From Geothrix sp. (GTDB lineage Bacteria > Acidobacteriota > Holophagae > Holophagales > Holophagaceae), in NCBI GenBank assembly GCA_030681515.1, contig JAUXSE010000016.1, positions 1-64,000 on the forward strand: a stretch of 64,000 nt of DNA, written 5' to 3'. Numbering within the stretch: position 1 is the first letter of the stretch; every line of letters begins with the position of its first letter. A program made the translations under genes and the position numbers. Below the pieces are notes generated by a model that was not told the origin of the DNA, searched no databases, and was given only the letters and a program-made list of their open reading frames with translations. Shown one piece after another: positions 51,949 through 61,522 of this stretch.

Positions 51949-52761
51949 TCAGAACGGCACCGCCATGCGGCGAAGCTCGGCCATGAGCATCACCGGGTTC
52001 GTGTGGTGGAGGGTCTGGAGTTTGCCGGCCTGGGCTGCATCCAGGCAGGCGGGGTCGCGGTGGATGAGCAGGCAGGTTTCCGGCGCCAGGCCCAGCTGCG
52101 CGGCGGCCGCCAGGAAGAGGGCCGGATCCGGGGGCCTCGCCCCGGCCTCGCCGGGGAGATCTTCGGCATCGGAGTGGCCCTCGATCACGAGGTGGGCGAA
52201 GTCCTGGGTCCGCATCCAGGGCGGGGCGTCCCCCACCAGCGCCACGGGCTGGTGCGCCTTCAGGCGGCCTGCCAGCTGCAGCATGGCGGGCACCGGGTCC
52301 AGATCCCGGGTACAGATCACCCCCTCCAACCCGAACAGGATGCCCTGGATGGACGCGGTGGGCAGGGCCCGCTGGAGGAACGGCGCGTAGTCCTGGTCGG
52401 ACTTGATGATGTGGTCCAGGTACCAGTGCTTGAGGAATTCCAGGGTTTGATCCACCAGCTGGGGATCCCCGGGATCGTAGGCCTGGCTCAGTTCCAGCAC
52501 CCGCGCCACGAAGGCCGCGTGTTCCTGGCGATGCTCCTCCAGCTTCGGGTAGCCCGCCGCCTGCATGTAGCGCTCTTCACTGCTGAAATGGGTCAGGGCG
52601 TAGTCGCAGAGGGCGTGGAAGATCCGCGCCACCGGCTGGGGGTCGCAACGGTCGCCCAGCAGGTCAATCAATTCATTGAGCAGGTCCAGCAGGCCGCGGT
52701 GCTGCGCGTCAATCTCCCGGAAGTGGATGCTGTAGCGGTCCTTCCACTGGATATGGGCCAT
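51949..52761 (-). CDS. Bacteriohemerythrin fused to a HAD-like domain lacking its catalytic aspartates
   Basis: The ATG at 52761 gives 270 residues. Residues 1-130 are a bacteriohemerythrin with all expected di-iron ligands: H21, H58, E62, H77, H81, H117 and D122. Residues 138-266 look like a HAD-superfamily hydrolase: SIQGILFGLEGVICT parallels the usual FDLDGVL motif I but has Gly144 and Glu146 in place of the two aspartates. RPPDPALFLAAAAQLGLAPETCLLIHRDPACLDAAQAG parallels motifs III/IV. The HAD part should be catalytically dead and may sense or signal. The full fusion is one continuous frame with no sign of frameshift. Confidence 0.75.
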   Translation of the reverse strand: MAHIQWKDRYSIHFREIDAQHRGLLDLLNELIDLLGDRCDPQPVARIFHALCDYALTHFSSEERYMQAAGYPKLEEHRQEHAAFVARVLELSQAYDPGDPQLVDQTLEFLKHWYLDHIIKSDQDYAPFLQRALPTASIQGILFGLEGVICTRDLDPVPAMLQLAGRLKAHQPVALVGDAPPWMRTQDFAHLVIEGHSDAEDLPGEAGARPPDPALFLAAAAQLGLAPETCLLIHRDPACLDAAQAGKLQTLHHTNPVMLMAELRRMAVPF

Positions 52762-52839
52762 GGATCCTTCCCGAAAGCGAACGGTCCACGACCTCATCGG
52801 AAGGTTCGGCCCGAAAGCCCATTCCTGTAGACTTCGGGC

Positions 52840-53163
52840 ATGATCCCCGCGCAGGCCCCCAGACCCCCCCTCAGCACGACCCGCATCCGCCTCGCCTGGG
52901 CCATCGCGCTGACGGTGGACGCGCTCCAGATCCCGGCAACCGTGACCGGGCCGATGGGCTGGTTTCTGGGGGCCGGGCTCGATCTGATCACCATGCTCGT
53001 GTTGTGGGCGCTGCTGGGCTTCCACTGGGCCTTCCTGCCATCGTTCCTGACCGAGTGGATCCCCTACCTGAATCTGGCACCCTTCTGGACCCTGGCGGTG
53101 GCGCTGGCCACCCGGGGCCGGGGGGAGGCCGAGTTGCCGGGGCCGCCGAGGAGGCTGAATTGA
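52840..53163 (+). CDS. Small inner-membrane protein of unknown function
   Basis: A 107-residue protein with about two to three hydrophobic spans: LAWAIALTVDALQIPATV, FLGAGLDLITMLVLWALLGFH and LNLAPFWTLAVALAT. The C-terminal tail is charged (RGRGEAELPGPPRRLN). I do not recognise the family. Its stop overlaps the TTG start of the next gene (TTGA), so the two are coupled. Confidence 0.65.
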   Translation: MIPAQAPRPPLSTTRIRLAWAIALTVDALQIPATVTGPMGWFLGAGLDLITMLVLWALLGFHWAFLPSFLTEWIPYLNLAPFWTLAVALATRGRGEAELPGPPRRLN

Positions 53164-53561
53164 ACCTGGGCGTGAAGGGCCTCGGGGGCGTATTCCTCTA
53201 TGCGGAGGATCCGAAAGCCCTGTCGCAGTGGTACTCGGAGCACTTCGGCCTCAGCTTCACGGAATGGGAGCCCGGCACCTGCTACGGACTGGAATTCCTC
53301 CACACGGACCCCGATGGGGCGAAGGCCCACACGGTGTTCTCGTTCATGAAGGCCAAGGCGCCCCTGGGCGCGGGCCGCCCCGAATGCATGGTGAACTGGC
53401 GGGTGGCGGACCTGGACGCCTTCTGCGCGCGGCTGGAGGCGGAGGGCATCCCCGTGGAAAAGCGCGAGGACTTCGACTACGGCCGCTTCGCCTGGATCCA
53501 TGATCCCGAAGGCCATCGCGTAGAGCTGTACCAGCCTATGAAGGAGCCAGGCTCCTTTTGA
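53160..53561 (+). CDS. VOC-family (glyoxalase-like) protein
   Basis: A 133-residue protein from the TTG at 53160; a GTG at 53172 is an alternative. Segments FLYAEDPKALSQWYSEHFGL and WRVADLDAFCARLEAEGIPVE are followed by IHDPEGHRVELYQP, the C-terminal metal-binding strand motif of the vicinal oxygen chelate fold. It resembles glyoxalase/bleomycin-resistance proteins and the specific substrate is unknown. A heptamer repeat starts at the base after its stop. Confidence 0.82.
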   Translation: MNLGVKGLGGVFLYAEDPKALSQWYSEHFGLSFTEWEPGTCYGLEFLHTDPDGAKAHTVFSFMKAKAPLGAGRPECMVNWRVADLDAFCARLEAEGIPVEKREDFDYGRFAWIHDPEGHRVELYQPMKEPGSF

Positions 53562-53611
53562 AGCCCGAAGCCCGAAGCCTGAAGCCTGAAGCCTGAAGCC
53601 TGAAGCCTGCC
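53562..53611. repeat. Heptamer tandem repeat (GAAGCCY)
   Basis: About seven tandem copies of GAAGCCC/GAAGCCT, beginning directly at the VOC gene stop and ending just before the stop of the convergent ABC ATPase. A degenerate relative lies at 17521-17568. Copy number is likely to vary by slippage; here it is non-coding. Confidence 0.8.
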
Positions 53612-53612
53612 T

Positions 53613-54422
53613 CTAATCCACCGCCGCGCCCCTGAATTCATCCTGGTTGTGCCGGCTCTGCTCTTCCATGAGCAGCTGGCTCAGCTCCTTCTTCAGGGCG
53701 TTGAAGGCGGGGCTGGCCACATCGCGGGGGCGGGGCAGGTCCACGCGGAGGTCCCGCTTGATGGTGCCGGGGCGGTAGGTCATCACCACGGTGCGGTCCG
53801 CGAGGTAGAGGGCCTCTTCGATGCTGTGGGTGACGAAGAGGATGGTCTTCTTCAGTTCCGTCCACAGGCGCAGCAGCTCATCCTGCAGGTTGCGGCGGGT
53901 GAGGGCGTCCAGGGCGCCGAAGGGCTCGTCCATGAGCATGATGGGCGAATCCAGGGCCAGCACCCGGGCGATGGCCACCCGCTGGCGCATGCCGCCGCTC
54001 AGGTCCTTGGGGTAGCGCTTGCGGAAATCCTGCAGGTGCAACATGCCGAGCAGGCTGTCCACCTTGGCCTGGATGGCGGGTTTGGCCGTGCCCTTGATTT
54101 CGAGGCCGAAGGCGACATTCTGCTCCACGGTCATCCAGGGGAACAGGGCGTACTCCTGGAACACCATGCCACGATCGGGACCGGGGGCCGTGATGATCGT
54201 CCCCTCTACGGTGATGGCGCCGGAACTGGGCAGGCTGAAGCCCGCCACGGCGTTCAGCAGGGTGGATTTGCCGCAACCGGAGGGCCCCAGCAGGCAGACG
54301 AACTCGCCCTGGGTGATCTCCAGATCAATGGCCTGGAGGGCGTGGACAGCCTGCCCTCCGCTCTGGAACACCTTGTCCACGCGGCGGATGGAGATGTGGG
54401 AGCCGGGATCCATGGTCGTCAT
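53613..54422 (-). CDS. ABC transporter ATP-binding protein (SsuB/TauB/NrtD-like)
   Basis: Energises import of sulfonate-, nitrate- or taurine-type anions. Walker A is GPSGCGKSTLL, the signature LSGGMRQRVAIARVL, and Walker B IMLMDEPFGALD; VFQEYALFPWMTVEQN and HSIEEALYLADRTVVM are typical of this subfamily. The ATG at 54422 overlaps the permease stop (ATGA). Substrate cannot be fixed from sequence. Confidence 0.92.
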   Translation of the reverse strand: MTTMDPGSHISIRRVDKVFQSGGQAVHALQAIDLEITQGEFVCLLGPSGCGKSTLLNAVAGFSLPSSGAITVEGTIITAPGPDRGMVFQEYALFPWMTVEQNVAFGLEIKGTAKPAIQAKVDSLLGMLHLQDFRKRYPKDLSGGMRQRVAIARVLALDSPIMLMDEPFGALDALTRRNLQDELLRLWTELKKTILFVTHSIEEALYLADRTVVMTYRPGTIKRDLRVDLPRPRDVASPAFNALKKELSQLLMEEQSRHNQDEFRGAAVD

Positions 54423-55243
54423 CCCTGCTCCAGTCCCCGATGCCACTTCAGCAGGTGCGAGCTGAGGCGGCTCATGACGGTGTCAATGCCGAGGCCCAGC
54501 AGGCCGATGGTGAACATGCCGGCGATGATCTTGTCGGACCAGAGGTACTCGCGGGCTTCGAGGATGCGGTAGCCCAGGCCATTGTTCACCGCGATCATCT
54601 CGGACACGATCACCACGATGAAGGCCGTGCCCATGGCGATGCGCGCCCCGGTGAAGATGTAGGGCGTGGCCGCGGGCAGGATGATGCGGGTGAACTGGGT
54701 GAACCGCGAGGCGCCCAGGTTGCGGCCCACGCGGAGGTAGATGCTGTCCACGTTCTGCACGCCGGCCACGGTGTTCATCAGCACCGGGAAGAAGGCGCCG
54801 ATGCTGATGAGGAAGACGGCGGGCGGGTTGCCCAGGCCGAACCAGAGGATGGACAGGGGGATGTAGGCGATGGGAGGGATGGGCCGCAGCACCTGGATCA
54901 GCGGATTGAACAACCCGTAGGCCACCTTGCTGTACCCCATGGCCAGGCCCAGGGGCAGGGCCAGGCCGCCCCCGATGAAGAACCCCGCCAGGACGCGGTA
55001 GAGGCTCCCGAGGGCATCCTGGATCAGCTCGCCGGAGAAACACCACTTGAGATACGACCCCTGGGCCGGGTCGAAGACCTCCAGGGGCCGCAGGTAGGCC
55101 CACCACTTGATGAGCACCTGGGTGGGCGAGGGCAGGATGGTGGCGTTCACCCAACCCATGGAGGACAGCAGCTGCCAGAAGGCCAGGGCCGCCAGCGGGA
55201 CGAGGATGCCGGAGGCGGCGTGCCGATACCTTTTCATTTTCAC
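54419..55243 (-). CDS. ABC transporter permease (SsuC/TauC/NrtB-like)
   Basis: A 274-residue inner-membrane permease with about six spans. IPPIAYIPLSILWFGLGNPPAVFLISIGAFFPVLMNTVAGV contains the conserved EAA-like coupling loop region, and SRFTQFTRIILPAATPYIFTGARIAMGTAFIVVIVSEM closes it. Its start overlaps the binding-protein stop and its stop overlaps the ATPase start, giving tight co-translation. Confidence 0.92.
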   Translation of the reverse strand: MKMKRYRHAASGILVPLAALAFWQLLSSMGWVNATILPSPTQVLIKWWAYLRPLEVFDPAQGSYLKWCFSGELIQDALGSLYRVLAGFFIGGGLALPLGLAMGYSKVAYGLFNPLIQVLRPIPPIAYIPLSILWFGLGNPPAVFLISIGAFFPVLMNTVAGVQNVDSIYLRVGRNLGASRFTQFTRIILPAATPYIFTGARIAMGTAFIVVIVSEMIAVNNGLGYRILEAREYLWSDKIIAGMFTIGLLGLGIDTVMSRLSSHLLKWHRGLEQG

Positions 55244-56202
55244 TTCACCTTCAACTGCTTCTTGGCCTCGATCAGGAGGTCCAGCTTCACCCAGTCGGCG
55301 GCCTTGGGCGGATTCGTCATCTTGCCCACGCCGTACTTGGCCATGAGGTCCGTGGTGACCTGCACGTGGGCCTGGTCAATGTCATAGGTGAAGGGCGAAT
55401 TGCCGATGGCGTCCTGGTAGTCGTCGGAGGTGATCTGGTTCTTGAACATCACCTCGCGAACGTACTTCTCCGCGGTTTTGGGCTCGTCTATGAACTTCTT
55501 GGTGGCTTCCACGAAGCAGAGCAGGAAGCGCTGGGCCACGTCGCGGCGCTCCTTGTAGAGCTTCTCGGTGATGACCAGGGCGCGGATGGGCTCGCCAATG
55601 GGGGTGTCGTAGGGCTTCAATAATTCCACGCCGAACTTCCGGTTGATGGCCTGGGAGCTGTAGGGCTCGCTCTGGCACATGGCGTCAATGTGCTTCGCCA
55701 TGAGGGCCTGGTTCAGGTCGGCGAAGGGCAGGTAGAGCACCAGCACATCCTTGCCGGGCTTGTCCGACCAGGTGAGGCCGGCCTTGGCCAGTTCCGCCAG
55801 CAGCAGCAGCTCCTGGGCCCCGCCCCGGGCCACGCCCACCTTCCGGCCCTTGAGCTCCTTCAGCGACTTGATGCCCGACGTCCCGCCCACCACGATGCGG
55901 GCGCCGCCCTTGGCGAAGCCCGCCACCACATAGATGGACACGCCCGCCGCCCGGCCCGCGATGGCCGCGTCCAGGGCCGCGGCGCTGGCATCAATCTCAC
56001 CTGCCACGATGGCCGGATTGATGTCAATGCCCTTGGCGAACATCTGCTCTTCGATCTTGAGCTTGTACTTCGGCGCCAGTTCCTTCATGTACGACACCGC
56101 GCCGTAGTGGGCGAACTTCAGGTTGCCCAGGCGGACCACATCCTGGGCGGACAGGGCCAGGGCTGACAGGCACAACAGCGAAAGGATGGGCTTCACGCGC
56201 AT
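55240..56202 (-). CDS. Periplasmic substrate-binding protein (SsuA/NMT1-like)
   Basis: The ATG at 56202 gives a signal peptide (MRVKPILSLLCLSALALSAQ) and a mature two-lobed binding protein: LAPKYKLKIEEQMFAKGIDINPAIVAGEIDASAAALD, VAGFAKGGARIVVGG, LKGRKVGVARGGAQELLLL. It belongs to the NMT1/SsuA-like group for sulfonates, nitrate or thiamine precursors. A longer frame upstream is only the 87-base dispersed repeat read through. It is the first gene of the transporter operon. Confidence 0.88.
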   Translation of the reverse strand: MRVKPILSLLCLSALALSAQDVVRLGNLKFAHYGAVSYMKELAPKYKLKIEEQMFAKGIDINPAIVAGEIDASAAALDAAIAGRAAGVSIYVVAGFAKGGARIVVGGTSGIKSLKELKGRKVGVARGGAQELLLLAELAKAGLTWSDKPGKDVLVLYLPFADLNQALMAKHIDAMCQSEPYSSQAINRKFGVELLKPYDTPIGEPIRALVITEKLYKERRDVAQRFLLCFVEATKKFIDEPKTAEKYVREVMFKNQITSDDYQDAIGNSPFTYDIDQAHVQVTTDLMAKYGVGKMTNPPKAADWVKLDLLIEAKKQLKVK

Positions 56203-56257
56203 GGGTCGCTCCAGGTTGGGATTGGTTGAAGCCATTCTAGGCCAAGTTGCCTCCCGT

Positions 56258-56344
56258 TGCCCCCGGGATGCAGCCCGTGCCTTTGGAGCGAACGCCCTGT
56301 CTTTTTTCCGTGTCTTCCGGCTTTCTTCCGTGTCTTCCATGACC
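56258..56344 (-). repeat. 87-bp dispersed repeat, copy A
   Basis: On the minus strand it starts GGTCATGGAAGACACGGAAG and ends ATCCCGGGGGCA, with a GCTCC(A/G)AAGGCACGGGCT core. It aligns without gaps to copy B (58543-58629), with about 9 differences in 87. The first half is the same word family as the GxxExxY element arms, and the second half is an extra GC-rich module. It lies upstream of the binding-protein gene. Confidence 0.85.
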
Positions 56345-56397
56345 AGCCAAGCCTCTGCGCTCCTGCTTTCCTTGAAATCCCGGAAGAATCGAGAGAT

Positions 56398-57258
56398 TCA
56401 GCGCTTCCGCGCCACCAGGAGGTACTCCCGGCCCGCGCGGCGCGGGTGGCTTTCCGAAGCCTCGGCCAGGTGCAGCACCTCGAAGCGGGCCTCCGCGAGG
56501 GCGCGCGTCTCCGCCATGGGAATGGCGTGGGGCGGCCCGGGCCGTCCCTTCACATCATGGAAGAGCACCGCCAACCAGAGGCCACCGGACTTCAGGTGCC
56601 CGGCGCAGGCGTCCACATAGGCTGGCCGCCGGGGCGGGTCCATGGCCACCAGGCAGGTGTGATCGAAGATCCCATCCCAGGGGCCTGTCCCTGCCCCCCC
56701 GCGAGCCGCGCTGGGAGCGCCGGGCGGTGGCCCGCAAGGAAGGCGAGGTGAGCATAGTGGTTCTACGCGATCCGAGCTTGACGCAGTGGGGTGCCGCCCG
56801 CCGCCCCAGCCCAGAGGGACGACGCCAGACGGGCGCTCCGCGGCGTCAGGGCCCTTGAACAACGAACCACGTTGCCCTGCGGGCCCTTCCTTCCAGAGCA
56901 TCCCGGCTGGCGTCGTCGCGGCACACGGGGGGGCAGGGACAGGCCCCGAGGGCCCGAGCTGCGTGGTGAACCAGTCCGCCTGGGACCAGGTGACGCGGTT
57001 GCCGTAGCGATGCATGGCGCCCTGGATGGCCAGCGGCGCGAAATCCAGGCCCGTGACGGTGAAGCCCCGGGCCTCCAGGGCCGCCGCATCGTGGCCGTAG
57101 CCGCAGCCCGGAACCACCAGGTCGCCGCCCGGCTTCAGGCCCAGGGGAAGGGCCAGGTCCAGTACCTCGCGCACCAGGGGCGTGGCGCCGTCCATATCCC
57201 AGCCCGGCCGGCCCTCGTCCTCGTAGATGCGGTTCCAGTAGTCGGGGTGGGTGGTCAT
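56398..57258 (-). CDS. TPMT-like SAM methyltransferase with an in-frame 268-bp insertion
   Basis: A 286-residue protein. The core resembles thiopurine-methyltransferase-like enzymes: YWNRIYEDEGRPGWDMDGATP at the N-terminus, VVPGCGYGHDAAALEARGFTVTGLDFAP as SAM site, then WSQADWFTTQ, and after the break WDGIFDHTCLVAMDPPRRPAYVDAC. Residues about 104-193 (SGPVPAP...GAGTGP) are encoded by an inverted-repeat element (56680-56947). They are Gly/Pro/Arg-rich and not family-like; without them the length is about 196, normal for the family. Whether the enzyme still folds is unknown. The start overlaps the YcaQ-like gene by 4 bases. Confidence 0.78.
   Translation of the reverse strand: MTTHPDYWNRIYEDEGRPGWDMDGATPLVREVLDLALPLGLKPGGDLVVPGCGYGHDAAALEARGFTVTGLDFAPLAIQGAMHRYGNRVTWSQADWFTTQLGPSGPVPAPPCAATTPAGMLWKEGPAGQRGSLFKGPDAAERPSGVVPLGWGGGRHPTASSSDRVEPLCSPRLPCGPPPGAPSAARGGAGTGPWDGIFDHTCLVAMDPPRRPAYVDACAGHLKSGGLWLAVLFHDVKGRPGPPHAIPMAETRALAEARFEVLHLAEASESHPRRAGREYLLVARKR
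56680..56947. mobile_element. 268-bp inverted-repeat element inside the methyltransferase gene
   Basis: The ends are 21-bp perfect inverted repeats (56680-56700 and 56927-56947; the left starts GGGGCCTGTCCC). Inside, an 11-bp perfect pair (GACGACGCCAG at 56817 and its inverse at 56907) forms another hairpin. There is no gene of its own. The host reading frame passes through it without a stop in the sense direction. It resembles a MITE-like element, but the word family differs from the ACGGAAGAC repeats. Confidence 0.75.
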
Positions 57259-58448
57259 GGCAGCAGTATGCCGTCGGCGCCCACGAAGGCCGCCAGCCGT
57301 TCCAGGGCCTCATCGAGCCCGCGCTTCCGGGCCCTGGTGGCCTTGATGCCGGGCTCCCACCAGAGGCCCTTGATCTCCAGCAGGCCCCGGTCGCGGTGCA
57401 GCTTGGGATCCAGGCGGCCCACCAGGCGGCCGCCTTCGAGGATGGGCAGCACGAAGTAGCCGTACTGGCGCTTGGGTCCGGGCACGAAGGCCTCGAAACG
57501 GTAGTCGAAGCCGAAGCGGCGGAGGGCGCGAGCCCGGTCGCGCAGGATGGGGTCGAAGGGGCAGAGCAGGCGGGTGCGCTCCGGCGGCTCCGGCAGCTTC
57601 GCCAGCCTGGCCTCCCAGTCCGCCAACGCAAAGGCCGGGCGGACTTCGCCATCGGCGCCTTCCACCTGCACGGGAACGATTCGGCCGGCGCTCACCGCGG
57701 CGGCGCACCAGGCCCTGGCCTCGGTTGCCTCGATGCTGTCCCAGAAATCCGCCAGTTCCTTCGGCGTGAAGACCCCCAACCGCTCGGCGGCGGTGGTGCA
57801 GGCCCATTCCAGATGCTCGGCGGACTCCGGGCAGGGCCGGGCGTGGTGGTCCGGCAGCACGCGCTCCGTGAGGTCGTAGAGCTTCTGGAAACCCTCGCGC
57901 CGGGGGATCATCAGCTCGCCGCTGCGCCAAAGGAAATCCAGGGCCGCCTTCTGCGGTTTCCAGCCCCACCAGGGGCCACGCTTTTCGGGATGCTCGAAGT
58001 CCGAGGATTTCAGCGGACCTTCCTTCGTGATGCGGGCCTTCACATCCTTCACCACCCGCCCGCCCTCTGTCCCGCGGAAGTGATGCTGCCACCAGGCGTG
58101 GGTGTGGATGCGCTCCCGGTCGCGGGCGAAGCGGGGCTTCCAGTGGGGAAACCAGGCCGTGGGGATGGCGGAGGCGTCGTGGGTGAAGCCCTCGAAGAGG
58201 CCGCGCTTATCCTCCAGCAGCCGCTTCAACTGCTCCGGGCGGTAGCCATCCAGGCGGCTGGACAGGGTGAGGTCGTGGGCCCGGGCCAGCACATTGATGG
58301 TGTCCACCTGCACGAACCCCAGCCGCTCGATGAGGGCCTGCAGCGAAGCCGTGGTGGCCCGCCGCGAAGGATCGTCCAGCAGGCCCTGGGCCCCCAGGAA
58401 GAGGCGCTGGGCGGCCACAGCAGTGATCGTAGGAATTGAATCAGCCAC
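57255..58448 (-). CDS. YcaQ/AlkZ-like winged-helix DNA glycosylase
   Basis: A 397-residue member of the DUF1006/HTH_42 family, whose studied members remove bulky alkyl adducts or unhook interstrand crosslinks. LIERLGFVQVDTINVLARAHDLTLSSRLDGYRPEQL at the N-terminus carries the QxDxI-like motif (VQVDTI). GLFEGFTHDASAIPTAWFPHW, then RPAFALADWEARL and LCPFDPILRDRARALRRFGFDYRFE complete the family pattern. It overlaps the methyltransferase by 4 bases and lies just after a repeat-dense zone. Confidence 0.88.
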   Translation of the reverse strand: MADSIPTITAVAAQRLFLGAQGLLDDPSRRATTASLQALIERLGFVQVDTINVLARAHDLTLSSRLDGYRPEQLKRLLEDKRGLFEGFTHDASAIPTAWFPHWKPRFARDRERIHTHAWWQHHFRGTEGGRVVKDVKARITKEGPLKSSDFEHPEKRGPWWGWKPQKAALDFLWRSGELMIPRREGFQKLYDLTERVLPDHHARPCPESAEHLEWACTTAAERLGVFTPKELADFWDSIEATEARAWCAAAVSAGRIVPVQVEGADGEVRPAFALADWEARLAKLPEPPERTRLLCPFDPILRDRARALRRFGFDYRFEAFVPGPKRQYGYFVLPILEGGRLVGRLDPKLHRDRGLLEIKGLWWEPGIKATRARKRGLDEALERLAAFVGADGILLP

Positions 58449-58493
58449 GGATGAACTCGGATGGATCGGTATCTTTTGATTTCAGGGAAAGCA

Positions 58494-58513
58494 GGAACAC
58501 AGAGGACACAGAA
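58494..58513 (+). repeat. Outer arm of the nested repeat (ACAGAGGAC word)
   Basis: The 20 bases beginning GGAACACAGAGG match the inverse of 59106-59127 with a single gap. A second ACAGAGGACACAGAG word follows at 58519-58533. Confidence 0.8.
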
Positions 58514-58542
58514 ATCTCACAGAGGACACAGAGAAAAGCAAT

Positions 58543-58629
58543 GGTCACGGAAGACACGGAAGAAAGCTGGAAGACACGGAAAAGGGAATGGGCGTCCGCT
58601 CCGAAGGCACGGGCTGGATCCCGGGGGCA
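58543..58629 (+). repeat. 87-bp dispersed repeat, copy B (also middle arm of the nest)
   Basis: About 90% identical to copy A (56258-56344). Its first 42 bases also pair with the inverted arm at 59013-59054. It thus belongs both to a dispersed family and to a local palindrome. Confidence 0.85.
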
Positions 58630-58691
58630 CCTGATACCAATTCGCATTCAATCATGAAGGATCCACCACGGAGCCACGGAGCATGGGCCCA

Positions 58692-58745
58692 CGGGAGGCG
58701 CCGGGTCCGGATTCCCCCAGAAGGATCCGGGCCCGGCGCCTCCCG
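58692..58745. repeat. Central hairpin of the nested repeat
   Basis: Arms of 19 bases (58692-58710 and 58727-58745; CGGGAGGCGCCGGG core) pair at 18 positions plus one G-T wobble, with a 16-base loop. Confidence 0.8.
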
Positions 58746-59012
58746 TGACTTCCGGCGCAGCCGGAAGCGGCCTCCGGCCGGCCCATGCACGGAGGTTCAC
58801 TGAGGCCTCCGTGTCGTCTCCGTGAGATCCGTGGCCTCTCGGTATCGGCTACGCCAATACGCGAGACATACTGAAATCTCGTGGTGAATCTCTACCATTG
58901 ACGGCGGACTGGTATGAAACGCGCCTCCTGGGACGCGATCCTGGCGCCCCGGGATAACTTCCGGCCATGCCGGAAGCCGCCTGCGACGGGCCCGCGCGGC
59001 GAGGGCCACGGC

Positions 59013-59054
59013 CCCTTCTGTGTCTTCCCTCGAATTCCGTGTCTTCCGTGACCA
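59013..59054 (-). repeat. Middle right arm of the nested repeat (ACGGAAGAC word)
   Basis: On the minus strand it starts GGTCACGGAAGACACGGAA and continues to GGGAAGACACAGAAGGGG, the inverse partner of 58543-58584 and very close to the arms of the GxxExxY element. Confidence 0.85.
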
Positions 59055-59105
59055 GCCAAGCCTTGGGGATTGGCTGGTAGCCGCTGTGGGACCACAGCAC
59101 GGCCG

Positions 59106-59127
59106 TTCTCTGTGTCCTCTGTGTTCC
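59106..59127 (-). repeat. Outer right arm of the nested repeat
   Basis: The inverse of 58494-58513 (TTCTCTGTGTCCTCTGTG...). It closes the outer layer just 37 bases before the stop of the FadH-like gene. Confidence 0.8.
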
Positions 59128-59163
59128 GCTCTTGATCCCTGAATTTTAGGAGGACCCGACTAT

Positions 59164-61522
<2,359 letters not shown>

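Larger units (their letters stand above)
58449..59163. other. Gene-free 0.7-kb nest of palindromic repeats
   Basis: No protein gene is supportable here. At least three inverted layers are nested: ACACAGAGGAC words (58494-58513 pairing with 59106-59127), ACGGAAGAC words (58543-58584 with 59013-59054) and CACGGAG words (about 58662-58686 with 58779-58834). An 18/19-bp hairpin lies in the centre (58692-58745). Two similar small hairpins (CTTCCGG stems at 58749 and 58958) flank the inside. A CCACGGATGAACTCGGATGG run near 58444 is another flavour. Confidence 0.75.

Noticed and set aside
56203-56340. N-terminal extension of the substrate-binding protein starting MEDTEESRK
   Set aside because: It is the 87-base repeat read through; a proper signal peptide starts at the ATG at 56202.
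58494-58640. Regularly spaced repeats that could suggest a CRISPR array
   Set aside because: The repeated words are 9-15 bases, spacers are irregular and very short, the copies are inverted elsewhere, and no cas gene is present.
58441-58647. Short minus-strand frame with RVFQLSSVSSVT segments
   Set aside because: It is entirely composed of dispersed repeat words, and the same peptide appears from copy A; not a gene.
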